Shown here: in pieces, positions 41,125-50,258 of the stretch
Layout of the letters: every line of letters starts with the position of its first letter
How positions within the stretch are numbered: the stretch's first letter is position 1
DNA from: Deltaproteobacteria bacterium
GTDB lineage: Bacteria > UBA10199 > JACPAL01 > JACOUP01
NCBI GenBank assembly: GCA_016177765.1
Contig: JACOUP010000008.1
Coordinates: 1,275,165-1,339,164 of the forward strand
Length of the DNA stretch: 64,000 nucleotides
Reading direction: 5' to 3'
The notes under the pieces: generated by a model
Seen by the model: the letters and a program-made list of their open reading frames with translations, nothing else
The model's database searches: none
What the model was told of the DNA's origin: nothing
Made by a program: the position numbers and the translations under genes

Positions 41125-42117
41125 TTATTTTAGGTAAATAACGGTGCTTCCCTCTTCTTCAAAAAGAAAATGGACCTCAAGCAGATCCTTGAGTGTGGAG
41201 CGAACGGCATCCTGTTTATGGGGTGGTACAACGAGGGCAAGGAAACCCCCGCCCCCGGCGCCGCACAGTTTTCCCCCATAGGCTCCGGCCTCGAGGGTCC
41301 GTTGATAAGCCTGGTCAATCAGCGAGTTAGAAACCTGAGTGGACAATTTCTTTTTGAATTCCCACCCTTCATGAAGAAGGGCCCCCAGTTCCCTGACCAT
41401 AGTTTCGGGCGTTTTTTCAGAGACAATTTTCTCGGCCTCATAAACCATGGAAAGCATGCGTAAAAGGTATTCGTCCTTTCCTTTTGTCCTGGTATTTTCC
41501 ACCTGTTCCCTGACGACTTCACTTGCGTGGCGTGACAGGCCCGTGTAAAAAACCATGAGGGATTGCTGAAAGGCTTCTCGTTTTTCCCTCGAGATAACCA
41601 GCGGTCTTACGTTAACGCCTTCCTTTGAGAATTCCATGATGTTCAGGCCGCCATGGGAGGCATGATACTGGTCTTGGGAGCCGACATTTTCACGGATCAA
41701 TTCCTGCTCCACGTGGCGTGCCTCCTCGGCCAAGTTTTTCTTGGATACCATTTGGCCGTTCAACGCGTGCAGAGCGTGTAAAAAACCAACGGTAAAAGCG
41801 GAAGAGGACCCAAGACCCGTTCGGGCGGGAAGATCGGCAAAAATGTGAATATCGAGGTTCCCTTCGATCTTCTTGTAACGGAGGCATTCGCGCACACTCG
41901 GATGGACAATTTCGCCCACTGAATTAACAAGTTCAGCCTTTGAGTAACCCACGCGAATTTTGTAGTCGAAAAAGGAGCTCAGGCGATTGAGACTGACGTA
42001 AACATATTTATTGATTGTTGTTCCCAGGATGGCACCCTTATGTCGAAGATAGAACTCCCGGTAATCTGTTCCGCCACCGAAAAAACTGATTCGAAGAGGG
42101 GTACGGGTGATGATCAC
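41125..42117 (-). CDS. hddA: GHMP kinase, D-glycero-D-manno-heptose 7-phosphate kinase-like
   Basis: 330 residues. N-terminal RTPLRISFFGGGTDYREFY, the ATP-binding PARTGLGSSSAFTVGFL (motif 2) and C-terminal GGKLCGAGGGGFLALVVP (motif 3) identify a GHMP kinase of the HddA/fucokinase-like type. It would phosphorylate the anomeric carbon of heptose 7-phosphate. Set between GmhA and HddC homologues in the order of the GDP-heptose pathway. LmbP (octose kinase) is a close functional relative and cannot be excluded. Confidence 0.86.
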   Translation of the reverse strand: MIITRTPLRISFFGGGTDYREFYLRHKGAILGTTINKYVYVSLNRLSSFFDYKIRVGYSKAELVNSVGEIVHPSVRECLRYKKIEGNLDIHIFADLPARTGLGSSSAFTVGFLHALHALNGQMVSKKNLAEEARHVEQELIRENVGSQDQYHASHGGLNIMEFSKEGVNVRPLVISREKREAFQQSLMVFYTGLSRHASEVVREQVENTRTKGKDEYLLRMLSMVYEAEKIVSEKTPETMVRELGALLHEGWEFKKKLSTQVSNSLIDQAYQRTLEAGAYGGKLCGAGGGGFLALVVPPHKQDAVRSTLKDLLEVHFLFEEEGSTVIYLK

Positions 42118-42129
42118 AATAGACCTCCT

Positions 42130-42693
42130 TTAGAGAAAAGCCTTTTCAACAACTTCAGCAAGAATATGCTCCACGAGAAGAAGCATCTCCTGAATACGAG
42201 GGGTGTCGGAGGAAGGAACCTTGATGGTGAGATCGCTTATTTTGGCGATTTCTCTTTCAATAGAACCTGTCAAAAGTATGGTTTTCACCTGACGGTGACG
42301 GGCCATTTGGAAAGCCTTAAGAACATTCTTGGAAGCTCCGCTGGTACTGATTCCAAAAAGCAGATCACCCGGGGATCCCAAGGCCTCAACCTGCCGGCTG
42401 AACACTTCTTCGTAAGAGTAGTCATTGGCAATGGCTGTTAAGGTGGAGGTATCCGTAGTCAAGGCTATCGCCGGGAGTGGTTTTCGGTCTTTATAGAAAC
42501 GACAGAGAAACTCCCCTGCAAAATGTTGGGCATCTGCCGCACTACCACCATTACCACAACAGAGAATCTTATGGCCTGATTTCATGGCATCAATGATCCA
42601 CACGGAGGCAGTTTCCACATTCTGGATACAACGGTCATTTGCAGATAACTCGCTAAAATTGGCCGCCGCTTTTTCTACTATTTTTTTAATCAT
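42130..42693 (-). CDS. gmhA: D-sedoheptulose 7-phosphate isomerase
   Basis: 187 residues from ATG 42693, which has GGAG about 7 nt upstream; a longer in-frame start at 42732 would overlap the regulator gene. The sequence CCGNGGSAADAQHFAGEF, ALTTDTSTLTAIANDYSYE and ISTSGASKNVL are the canonical GmhA signatures including zinc-site residues. Converts sedoheptulose 7-phosphate to heptose 7-phosphate in the cytoplasm. First enzyme gene of the long block, behind the two regulators. Confidence 0.92.
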   Translation of the reverse strand: MIKKIVEKAAANFSELSANDRCIQNVETASVWIIDAMKSGHKILCCGNGGSAADAQHFAGEFLCRFYKDRKPLPAIALTTDTSTLTAIANDYSYEEVFSRQVEALGSPGDLLFGISTSGASKNVLKAFQMARHRQVKTILLTGSIEREIAKISDLTIKVPSSDTPRIQEMLLLVEHILAEVVEKAFL

Positions 42694-42712
42694 TTTCAAC
42701 TCCACAGGGTTC

Positions 42713-43249
42713 TTAACAAACTTTTGAGCCAACCATCTCTACAAGATCGATAACCTTATTATCGTTCATTTTTCCTAAGGAGATCTCTTTAAGGTTTAGA
42801 ATGATAGATTTGTGGAACTGGTTTAAATCTTTGAGCTCTTCAACTTTAGTAATCTTGAATTGAGGGTGGTGTTGAAGGCAGTGGTTCACGATCGGTTTTA
42901 ATTCGCCATTTCCATAAATGATAATCGAATCATAATAACCCGATTTGAGGGTGGTTTGCAGGGTTTTCCGAATCTGAAACTCCAGGTTCTTGTATTGGTT
43001 AATAACTTTTATCATAAAATGATACGAAAGTTTTGTGAGTTCCTTGATCCCCTTGGTGCTTAATACGTACCTCATTTTTCTTCTATTAAGATTGGAGGTA
43101 TAGACATACCCTTTTTTGATGAGACGGTGCAGAAGAAAATTGACAAGACCAACGGAGATCCCAGCTTTACTGGCGAGGTCCCGTTGAGAAATGGTGGGCT
43201 CCAATTCAACTAACAGTTTTAATATTTCCGCTTCATTATCGGTAAGCAT
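42713..43249 (-). CDS. MarR-type winged-helix regulator of the EPS-associated group
   Basis: 178 residues. The N-terminal 75 form a winged helix-turn-helix (ISQRDLASKAGISVGLVNFLLHRLIKKGYV, then the wing NRRKMRYVLSTKGIKEL). Such MarR-like proteins recur beside NusG-like genes in exopolysaccharide loci. The C-terminal half, from about residue 95, looks like a small alpha/beta domain (DSIIIYGNGELKPIVNH). It probably controls the polysaccharide operon, as it is the second gene from the promoter end. Ends 19 nt before gmhA. Confidence 0.85.
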   Translation of the reverse strand: MLTDNEAEILKLLVELEPTISQRDLASKAGISVGLVNFLLHRLIKKGYVYTSNLNRRKMRYVLSTKGIKELTKLSYHFMIKVINQYKNLEFQIRKTLQTTLKSGYYDSIIIYGNGELKPIVNHCLQHHPQFKITKVEELKDLNQFHKSIILNLKEISLGKMNDNKVIDLVEMVGSKVC

Positions 43250-43334
43250 GAGGAGACGAAAAAGAGTTGAATGGGCAAGCTACCGCCCTTGGATTACAAC
43301 GAATCCCACTGAAAAACAAAAGAATAGTCGGCAA

Positions 43335-43850
43335 TTAAGCCAACTCAAGATTGCCGCAAAAGAGAGTCGCCCTTAATTGATTCTGCAAAATCTTGAACAA
43401 CACCTTCACACGCCCTTGTTCATTAATCGGCTTTTCGATAATACCAATGAGATCCTTGAGCAGACCCTTTTTAACCCTGACGAGGACTCCTTCCCGGTTA
43501 CAATAATGAGACTCCAGCGGCTCACCGGAAGTGATTCTATTTCTTATAAAGTTGACAATTTCGTGAGAAACCGGGATCGGTTTTTCGTCAGATCCAAGGA
43601 TCTTCCTCACTCCTCGTGTATAATTAATCGTTTTGAGATGGTGATTCTGAGAAGGAGGCAATTTCACAAACAGATAAGACGGAAAAAGGGGTTTCAGGAG
43701 GAATTGCGATTTGTGGTGAAGGGTCGATGTAAACGACTTGATTTCAGGCAGAAATACGTCGTAACTCAGTCCAGACAAGAGCTTCTTTACAGTAGTTTCC
43801 TTTTTTGGCTTCGTCTGTATGACGAACCATTCTTCTTTTGTTTCTTTCAT
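43335..43850 (-). CDS. NusG/RfaH-family transcription antiterminator
   Basis: 171 residues. The NusG N-terminal domain is clear (EWFVIQTKPKKETTVKKLLSGL, SYLFVKLP, NYTRGVRKILGSDEKPIPV) and a KOW-like C-terminal part follows (GVLVRVKKGLLKDLIGIIEKP, RVKVLFKILQNQLRATL). Specialised paralogues such as RfaH, LoaP or UpxY bind RNA polymerase and let it read through long polysaccharide operons. Here it is the first gene of a roughly 44-kb unidirectional block, the place expected for such a factor. A perfect TATAAT lies 30 nt upstream of the start. Confidence 0.9.
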   Translation of the reverse strand: MKETKEEWFVIQTKPKKETTVKKLLSGLSYDVFLPEIKSFTSTLHHKSQFLLKPLFPSYLFVKLPPSQNHHLKTINYTRGVRKILGSDEKPIPVSHEIVNFIRNRITSGEPLESHYCNREGVLVRVKKGLLKDLIGIIEKPINEQGRVKVLFKILQNQLRATLFCGNLELA

Positions 43851-43879
43851 GGGCTACCCGAATGTTCTTTTTTTGAACG

Positions 43880-43912
43880 ATTATACCTAATGAAAGAGGG
43901 ATCAAAGGTCAA
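43880..43912 (-). promoter_or_regulatory. candidate promoter of the long minus-strand block
   Basis: On the minus strand a perfect -10 TATAAT occupies 43885-43880. The -35 is not clear-cut: TTGACC at 43912-43907 is too far away (21-nt spacer) and CCTTTG at 43908-43903 has the right 17-nt spacer but a poor match. The transcript would start about 25 nt before the antiterminator ATG (43850). The leader ends in CGGGTAGCCC, which contains GGTAGC as in the ops element used by RfaH. Confidence 0.45.
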
Positions 43913-43937
43913 GCAGTTTTATGAATAGGGAAACGTG

Positions 43938-43963
43938 TTGACAATTTAACCAAAGAATATAGA
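43938..43963 (+). promoter_or_regulatory. candidate promoter for the SLBB-Wzz-ChaN genes
   Basis: TTGACA at 43938-43943 followed by TATAGA at 43958-43963 on the plus strand. The spacer is only 14 nt, shorter than the usual 16-18, and the start codon of the SLBB gene follows 12 nt later with little room for a ribosome site. It is the best plus-strand candidate in the divergent intergenic region, but weak. Confidence 0.3.
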
Positions 43964-43975
43964 ACAACCCGGACA

Positions 43976-45085
43976 ATGGGCTTTAAGAAACTGGTTTCTC
44001 TATTTTTCATTCTCATTTTTCTGGTTCCGTCCTCTTTGTTTGCCCAGCTTCGCCGGGGTGATAAATTGGAGGATGAAGCCTTTAGTTCAAGAGGAGAAGG
44101 GGCCTCTTCAGATAGCTTTCGTGAGCGCCGTAAAGATCTTCTGAAGAGCAGGGGGCTTGAGACGGGGTCTTCTTCCTTTCCATCGGATAGTTTAGCGGAG
44201 GGGATATTTTACCAGGTCCATGTCTTGGGGGAAGTGGAAGCTCCTGGAACCTACAAGGTAGGGCCATCGGATCGTCTCCAAAGTATCATTCTGAAAGCGG
44301 GTGATATCTTGGTGGGGGGGTCCGAGCGACATGTTGAATTGAGGAGGCAGGGACAGCCGACAAGAAAAATAGATTTGCTGAGTTTCAGATTGCTGGGAGA
44401 TGTGGATAGCAACCCTTACTTGATGGACAATGATGTTGTCTATGTGCCACTGAAGAAAAAGACTATTCGCATTGTGGGGGCGGTGAAGAGGCAAAATATT
44501 TACGAACTGACAGAAAATGAAAAAAACTTAGGGCAGTTGATGAATCTGGTGGGTGGCTATACCGTCGGGGCCTCTTTCAAAAAGCCGATCAAAGTAGTCC
44601 GTTACCATTCAGGAGAGAAGGAGATCATCGACCTTAAAAATGATCCCGAAGAGTATGCTAATTTTGTACTTGAGGATGGCGATGTGATTGTTGTCCCCCA
44701 TATTTTCTTGGAGAAAAATAATCTTGATTATAACTTGGAGCAGCTACCGGGAGACAACCTGTTTTTACCCTCGTTTGAGGACCGTGTGTTTGTTTTGGGA
44801 GGGGTGAATGATGCGGGCCCCTATCGGTACAGTACCAACTACAAAGTGAGACATTATGTCTCATTGGCAGGGGGAACCACCAAGATGGCGACCAAACGAA
44901 TCCGTATTGTCAGGGTTGATGGCAAGATTCAAAAGAAGATTAATGAAGAGACCGTCATCAATCCGGGCGATGCCATTATTGTGGGTGAGAAACGGCTTCC
45001 ACCCGAGGGATGGGTTTCAATCTTCCTTGGGACAACGACAACTGTTCTTGGTCTTACAACAACGATCATTAGCTTAACCAGGTAA
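43976..45085 (+). CDS. SLBB-domain polysaccharide-export protein
   Basis: 369 residues. Signal peptide in residues 1-24 (hydrophobic LVSLFFILIFLVPSSLFAQ; no lipobox Cys). Three SLBB-like repeats start near residues 78, 161 and 268 (VHVLGEVEAPGTYKV, RIVGAVKRQNIYEL, FVLGGVNDAGPYRYS). The C-terminus ends in a hydrophobic stretch (FLGTTTTVLGLTTTIISL) that may be a membrane anchor. The poly_export N-terminal domain of Wza is not visible, so it is probably a periplasmic accessory of the exporter, not the pore itself. Divergent from the main block; followed 2 nt later by the Wzz-like gene. Confidence 0.86.
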   Translation: MGFKKLVSLFFILIFLVPSSLFAQLRRGDKLEDEAFSSRGEGASSDSFRERRKDLLKSRGLETGSSSFPSDSLAEGIFYQVHVLGEVEAPGTYKVGPSDRLQSIILKAGDILVGGSERHVELRRQGQPTRKIDLLSFRLLGDVDSNPYLMDNDVVYVPLKKKTIRIVGAVKRQNIYELTENEKNLGQLMNLVGGYTVGASFKKPIKVVRYHSGEKEIIDLKNDPEEYANFVLEDGDVIVVPHIFLEKNNLDYNLEQLPGDNLFLPSFEDRVFVLGGVNDAGPYRYSTNYKVRHYVSLAGGTTKMATKRIRIVRVDGKIQKKINEETVINPGDAIIVGEKRLPPEGWVSIFLGTTTTVLGLTTTIISLTR

Positions 45086-45087
45086 AG

Positions 45088-46269
45088 ATGATGAGCCCCC
45101 CTCACGATCAGAATGATGAAATAAATCTGTCTCATTATCTCGAAATGATTGTCAGACACCGAAGGCTCGTGTCTCTCATTGTTGGTGTTTCCTCTATTTT
45201 GGCTGTTTTGTATAGCTTGCTGGCAACCAAAATCTACAAGGCAGAAGTGACCATCATGCCTGTGAAAGAAGGAAGGTCCGGAGGAGGATTGAGTTCTCTT
45301 ATAGCCCAAGCCAGCGATGTCCCTGTTATCAATTTGGGTGTGGGTTTAATGGGAGGAAGTAGTCTTAATGCTCAATTGATGACGCTTCTTGGTTCCCGTA
45401 CTTTGTCGGAAAGACTCGTTAGTCGGTTTCATCTGATGGAGGTCTTTTATAAGGAGGCTTGGGACAAGGAAAAGAAAGAATGGAAAATCGATGACCCCCC
45501 AACCCTTTCTGATGGCGCCAAGATCATGAAGGGGTTCTTTCTAGTTGAGGAAGATAAGAGACACAAGGTTTTTTCAATCTCCGTTCAGCATCCCGATCCA
45601 AAATTTGCAACAGAACTGGCCAATACCATCCCCAACGAATTGCAAATACTGCTTAATGAGTTTGATATGACAGTCAGTAAAAAATCGAGAAGGTTTATCG
45701 GAGAACAGTTGGAGTTTCATCGTGCGAAGCTTTTAAATGTTGGTAAAGACATTGCCTACTTCAATGTGAAAGGAAGGGGATCTGATGACCATTCTACTTT
45801 TGATGTCCCTGTGGAGGTTCGGTTAACTCCCGATCCCTGGGATAATACCGGCGGCGAGGGGATGATCCCGTCCACTTCTCTCGAAGGAGAGATTCAAAAG
45901 TCAAAAAATGATTTGAGCGATCTGGAACAAAAAATTTCTTCCTTCAAGAAGGTAACGGGAGTGCCTCAACAGATCTATCTCGAGTATTTAGTTTTGCAAA
46001 AAAGGCTTCTTATACGAATCGTAAGTCTGCTGACACAACAATATGAGATGGCCCGTATTGAGGAGGTGCAATCCCAATTGTCTTTTCAGGTCATTGACCC
46101 CGCGGTTATGCCAAAAAGGAAGTACAAGCCTAAAAGAACCATTATCTGTCTTGCAGTTTTTTCAGTTTCGCTCATTTTTTCGATTATTTTATGTCAGCTT
46201 CTCGAATTCTTGAAAGATAATACCCGTCTGGCCAACAACAAACTTTTCCTCAAGCTATTTCATTTTTAA
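45088..46269 (+). CDS. Wzz-family chain-length determinant / polysaccharide co-polymerase
   Basis: 393 residues. Membrane segments near residues 25-45 (LVSLIVGVSSILAVLYSLLA) and near 345-365 (TIICLAVFSVSLIFSIIL) bracket a large periplasmic region. The N-terminal EINLSHYLEMIVRHRRL segment is the Wzz signature. A Pro-rich PKRKYKPKR precedes the second membrane segment, as in the family. No tyrosine-kinase domain is fused. It controls polymer length together with a Wzy polymerase, which is not in the window. Confidence 0.88.
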   Translation: MMSPPHDQNDEINLSHYLEMIVRHRRLVSLIVGVSSILAVLYSLLATKIYKAEVTIMPVKEGRSGGGLSSLIAQASDVPVINLGVGLMGGSSLNAQLMTLLGSRTLSERLVSRFHLMEVFYKEAWDKEKKEWKIDDPPTLSDGAKIMKGFFLVEEDKRHKVFSISVQHPDPKFATELANTIPNELQILLNEFDMTVSKKSRRFIGEQLEFHRAKLLNVGKDIAYFNVKGRGSDDHSTFDVPVEVRLTPDPWDNTGGEGMIPSTSLEGEIQKSKNDLSDLEQKISSFKKVTGVPQQIYLEYLVLQKRLLIRIVSLLTQQYEMARIEEVQSQLSFQVIDPAVMPKRKYKPKRTIICLAVFSVSLIFSIILCQLLEFLKDNTRLANNKLFLKLFHF

Positions 46270-46320
46270 TAGTTTCACTTGGCGAGTGTTTTCTTGACAG
46301 TTTTGTGCTAGTGTAGCCCT

Positions 46321-47946
46321 GTGTCTACAAGATCGCCATCTCCTCGTAAAGAGTTGCTGTGTCTGCAGAAACGGATTTTTGAAAAAAACGATGATTTTAT
46401 CAAAAGCCAGGCCTCTGTTCGGGAGAAGGGGTTTGAGAAATACGAAAGGGAATACAAAAGGAGGGTTAATCGGTATCAGGCCGTTGCGGATATTGACGAA
46501 CTGGTTAATTCCATTCTGGATGCGGACGTCATCTACGTTGGAGATTACCATACCAACAAGCAGTCGCAAAGAACACTCCTTCGATTACTAAAACTTATTG
46601 TTGATAAAGCGGGACCCCTTGGAATTGGGCTGGAACTGGTCCAAAAGAGGCACCAGAAGGTTCTGGATGAGTATCTGCAGGGGGGTCTTGATGAAGAAAC
46701 TTTTTTGCGGAAGATCCAGTTCAGGAAATACTGGTATTTTGACCTCTGGGAGAATTTCAAACCAATTTTTGACTTTGCCTGCTTCCATAAGATTCCCGTT
46801 TTTGGGATTGAATGGTGTCCTTCGATAGGATGTTCTCTCAAACGTCGGGACATTGAAAGCGCCAAGATCATCAATCGTTGTCTTCAGAAAAACCCAAAGA
46901 TGAAAACGGTCATCTTTGTCGGCGACCATCATATTGCACCAGGACATCTCCCTCAAGAGGTTGTCCTTCTCTTGCGGAAACGTCATTTAGAGAAAAAGTC
47001 CCTGATTATTTATCAAAATAGTGAGGCTATTTATTGGAAACTGGCCCACCAAAAGCTTGAGGATAAAGTTGAGATTGTTAAGATCGATGAGAAAAGCTAC
47101 TGCATCCTTAATACCCCTCCGATTGTCTGGCAGCAGACCTATCTTAACTGGTTGGAACAGGAAGGGGGCGAGATTGACTACGCTGATGCGAAGTCTAATT
47201 TTCTGGAGCTGATCAAACGGGTTGCCGGATTTCTTGAAATCCCCGTTTCTCAGAAAGTCGAGGATATTGAAATCTTTACCAGTGGTGACTTAAGTTTTCT
47301 TGAAAAATTGGAGGAAGAGGAAACAATGGGCCGGAAGGAACTCCGTCGCATCAAAAAACAGATCCTTGCCTCCGAAAGTTATTTCATCCCCGAAAAAAAG
47401 ATTGTTTATCTGGCCAATCTTTCAATCAATCATGCCTCTGAGGAGGCAACCCATTATCTCCGGATCTTGACGGCAGGTCCTGAATTTCCCAGAAAGATGG
47501 TTGATGCCTTTTATGCCAACACCCTCCATGAGGCCCTCGGTTTTTTTGGCTCCAAAATCATTAACCATAAGAGAAAATGTTTTCACGAGAAGGACTATCA
47601 GAAACTTTTGCATTATCTGAAGGCGATTGGAACCCCCAAAAAAAGGAGGCTGGAGCTGGAGACCGCATCGCTCATTTTGGATCATAAATCTCTTGAGAGG
47701 GACGGCGAACCGATTACCTACCAGAAGATGCTGAGAAGAAATCCGGAGGTCTTTTTTGGGGTGACACACGGGCTCGGTTATATTTTGGGAGACCGGATGT
47801 ATTATGCCCTTTTGGAGGAGAAATTGACGAAAGAAGAGATTCGGCAAATCTTTGCCGACCCGTTCAAGGGAGAGGGGGACCCTTTTCGGGCTTACATGAA
47901 GATCCTGCGCTGTGTGCGAGGAGTTAAAATACCAACACGGGTTTGA
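46321..47946 (+). CDS. ChaN-family (DUF399/Tiki-like) protein
   Basis: 541 residues from a GTG start. Residues about 65-225 match the ChaN/haem-binding-uptake fold: VIYVGDYHTNKQSQ, GLELVQKRHQKVLDEYL, WFDLWENFKPIFDFA-like segments and VIFVGDHHIAPGHL. The C-terminal part, about 270 residues, is unassigned and lacks membrane segments. No signal peptide is seen, though ChaN proteins are often lipoproteins. It follows Wzz by 51 nt and is convergent with galU (1-nt gap). Why it accompanies export genes is unclear; an envelope peptidase- or metal-linked function is possible. Confidence 0.75.
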   Translation: MSTRSPSPRKELLCLQKRIFEKNDDFIKSQASVREKGFEKYEREYKRRVNRYQAVADIDELVNSILDADVIYVGDYHTNKQSQRTLLRLLKLIVDKAGPLGIGLELVQKRHQKVLDEYLQGGLDEETFLRKIQFRKYWYFDLWENFKPIFDFACFHKIPVFGIEWCPSIGCSLKRRDIESAKIINRCLQKNPKMKTVIFVGDHHIAPGHLPQEVVLLLRKRHLEKKSLIIYQNSEAIYWKLAHQKLEDKVEIVKIDEKSYCILNTPPIVWQQTYLNWLEQEGGEIDYADAKSNFLELIKRVAGFLEIPVSQKVEDIEIFTSGDLSFLEKLEEEETMGRKELRRIKKQILASESYFIPEKKIVYLANLSINHASEEATHYLRILTAGPEFPRKMVDAFYANTLHEALGFFGSKIINHKRKCFHEKDYQKLLHYLKAIGTPKKRRLELETASLILDHKSLERDGEPITYQKMLRRNPEVFFGVTHGLGYILGDRMYYALLEEKLTKEEIRQIFADPFKGEGDPFRAYMKILRCVRGVKIPTRV

Positions 47947-47947
47947 C

Positions 47948-48760
47948 CTAGAAAGGGGAGAGGGCGAGATTGGCCTCCACCAGGCCTTGTGGTTCGCCGA
48001 CATCGAATCTTTTTCCTTGAAACTCCAGTCCAAAGGTCTCACCCCGTCCCGCCAGCTTGTGAAGGGCATCGGCCAACTGTATCTCTCCAAGCTGTCCAGG
48101 CCTCGTTTTTTCGAGAATGGGAAAAATAGTTGGGGGAAGAAGATACCGGCCAATGATGGCCAAGGTTGACGGGGCCTCTTCCAGAGCCGGTTTTTCGATG
48201 ACCGACTGGATCAAGTGCACCCCTTTCCCGGCCGGTTTTGTTTTGACAATGCCGTAGAGTGAAACCCTGTCCTTCAGAACATTTTCCAAGGCGATAACGG
48301 CCTCTCTTCCCTCCTGATAAGTGTCGGAAAGCTGTTGGCAACAGGATCTCCTGGACCAGATGACATCATCAGGAAGTAGCACGAGAAAAGGCTCATTCCC
48401 GATAATTTCTTTGGCACACAGGACAGCATCCCCAAGTCCCTTGGGAACTGGTTGGTTGACGAAGTGAAATTGGGCCAGAGAAGGGAGGGCCTCGATTCGT
48501 GGCAAAAGGTCCAGCTTATCTTTTTCCTTGAGAAAGGCCTCAAGGGGAGGGGAGGGTTTGAAATAATCCTCGATCAATTTCTTCCCCTCACTGGTGATAA
48601 AGACGATCTCTTGAACCCCAGCCTGCACCGCCTCTTCCACAATATACTGGATCGCCGGCTTGTTGCCGATCGGGAAGAGTTCCTTGGGGACAACCTTGGT
48701 GGCCGGCAGGAAGCGTGTTCCATAGCCAGCGGCAGGGATGACAGCCTTTCTAATTTTCAT
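47948..48760 (-). CDS. galU: UTP-glucose-1-phosphate uridylyltransferase
   Basis: 270 residues from the ATG at 48760 (MKIRKAVIPAAGYGTRFLPATK...); the longer open frame to 48916 overlaps the inositol-phosphate-synthase gene and is not conserved. Has the GalU signatures AAGYGTRFLPATKVVPKEL, QYIVEEAVQAGV, VLLPDDVIW and EKP. Makes UDP-glucose, the substrate of Ugd in the polysaccharide cluster. Lies 2 nt downstream of ino1. Confidence 0.93.
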   Translation of the reverse strand: MKIRKAVIPAAGYGTRFLPATKVVPKELFPIGNKPAIQYIVEEAVQAGVQEIVFITSEGKKLIEDYFKPSPPLEAFLKEKDKLDLLPRIEALPSLAQFHFVNQPVPKGLGDAVLCAKEIIGNEPFLVLLPDDVIWSRRSCCQQLSDTYQEGREAVIALENVLKDRVSLYGIVKTKPAGKGVHLIQSVIEKPALEEAPSTLAIIGRYLLPPTIFPILEKTRPGQLGEIQLADALHKLAGRGETFGLEFQGKRFDVGEPQGLVEANLALSPF

Positions 48761-48762
48761 AG

Positions 48763-50079
48763 TTACTCGTAGTATTCCAAGCCTAAGTGAGTAATTGGCT
48801 CCTCCCCCATCAGGTAGCGGAGGGTGTTTTTCAGTTTCATTTCCTGAATAAAAAGATTGTGTTCCGGATAAAGTCCAGGGGCCGTCATCGGGCTCTTGTA
48901 GTAGAAGGAGAGCCATTCCTGCGTCCCTTTCATCCCGGCCCTCTGGGCGAGATCCATGAAGAGTGTCAGGTCAAGAACGAGCGGGGCCGCCAGGATTGAA
49001 TCACGGCAGAGGAAATCGAGTTTGAGTTGCATCGGATACCCCATCCAGCCAAAGAGATCGATATTGTCCCACCCCTCCTTGTTATCACCACGAGGGGGGT
49101 AGTAGTGGATCCGGACCTTATGGTAGAAATTGCCATAAAGATCAGGGTAGAGCTCCGGTTGGAGAAGGGTGTCCAATACGGACAGCTTGGATTCCTCCTT
49201 TGTCTTGAAGGAATCGGGATCGTCCAAAACCTCCCCATCCCGGTTGCCAAGAATATTTGACGAAAACCACCCATTCAACCCGAGGTAACGGGCCTTCAGC
49301 CCCGGGGCGAGGATTGTTTTCATGAGTGTCTGACCGGTTTTAAAATCCTTGCCTGAAAGGGGTACCTTCTTCTCATGGGCCAACTCCTGCAATGCCGGTA
49401 TATCGACAGTCAGGTTGGGGGCCCCATTGGCAAACGGTATCCCGGACTGAATCGCGGCATAGGCGTAGAGCATCGAGGGGGCGATGGCGGGGTGGTTGTT
49501 TTTCATCCCTTCCTCAAACTGCCTCAGATTTTCGTGGACCTTTTCAGTTTTGAGATAAATTTCCGTAGAACCACACCAAACCATCACGCAACGCTTGAGA
49601 TTGTTTACCTCCTTGAATTTTCTAATATCCTCACGGATCTGGTCCGCCAGGTCCATTTTTGTCGGACCTTTCTTGACGTTATTCCCATCCAGTCTTTTGA
49701 CGTAATTTTTGTCAAAGGCGGCTGACCAGGGGCGAACTGCCTCCAGGGCTGGTTTGAGTTGACCCAGATGAGTCTCATTCAGGACGCCGGCGGTCTTTGC
49801 CGCCTCATACCCGTTTGACTGGAAGATATCCCAGGCCCCGAAGACGAGGTCGGAAAGGTTAGCGAGGGGGATAAAATCTTTGACGAAGGGACTCCTTTTT
49901 TCAGTTCTCTTCCCCAACCGGATGGTGCCCATCTGGGTCAGTGACCCGACTGGCTTCGCCAGTTCTTTTTTAACGGCTTCAACGCCTGCAATAAATGTGG
50001 TTGAGACCGCGCCTAAACCGACAAGGAGGACTCCCAAACGCCCATTGGCCTCCTGAATCTTGGTCCCTTTTTCGATCAT
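48763..50079 (-). CDS. ino1: inositol-3-phosphate synthase (myo-inositol-1-phosphate synthase)
   Basis: 438 residues of the bacterial MIPS type. NAD-binding GLGAVSTTF is near residue 22, and FGAWDIF, VWCGSTEIY, SGKDFKTGQTLMKT and SNILGNRDG are family motifs with catalytic Lys residues. Converts glucose 6-phosphate to inositol 3-phosphate. Pairs with galU in one transcription unit. Product may go to phosphatidylinositol, inositol-containing glycans or a compatible solute. Confidence 0.92.
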   Translation of the reverse strand: MIEKGTKIQEANGRLGVLLVGLGAVSTTFIAGVEAVKKELAKPVGSLTQMGTIRLGKRTEKRSPFVKDFIPLANLSDLVFGAWDIFQSNGYEAAKTAGVLNETHLGQLKPALEAVRPWSAAFDKNYVKRLDGNNVKKGPTKMDLADQIREDIRKFKEVNNLKRCVMVWCGSTEIYLKTEKVHENLRQFEEGMKNNHPAIAPSMLYAYAAIQSGIPFANGAPNLTVDIPALQELAHEKKVPLSGKDFKTGQTLMKTILAPGLKARYLGLNGWFSSNILGNRDGEVLDDPDSFKTKEESKLSVLDTLLQPELYPDLYGNFYHKVRIHYYPPRGDNKEGWDNIDLFGWMGYPMQLKLDFLCRDSILAAPLVLDLTLFMDLAQRAGMKGTQEWLSFYYKSPMTAPGLYPEHNLFIQEMKLKNTLRYLMGEEPITHLGLEYYE

Positions 50080-50108
50080 GGTTGAATCCTGTTTTTATCG
50101 GTTTAGAA

Positions 50109-50143
50109 AACCTTGAACCGGCTTCTCCAATAAGATCAAGGTT
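50109..50143. repeat. short inverted repeat in the ino1 upstream region
   Basis: AACCTTGA at 50109-50116 and TCAAGGTT at 50136-50143 form a perfect 8-bp inverted repeat with a 19-nt spacer in the 179-bp region between ino1 (minus) and the small plus-strand gene. Could be an operator or a leader hairpin; function not shown. Nothing else recognisable in that gap besides a good ribosome site for the small gene. Confidence 0.35.
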
Positions 50144-50258
50144 CGGCCGTCCTAACATGGGGTATCTTTTCTGTAAACAGGAAAAAGGTTGGGTGAAAAA
50201 AGGACGCAACTTGCCTGAAAGGGGGTGCGATAAGGAGGGTGACTTGTGAGGAATAACA

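Noticed and set aside
46294-46299. TTGACA ahead of the ChaN-family gene as a promoter
   Set aside because: No acceptable -10 element at 16-18 nt spacing; the next 25 bases are the start codon region.
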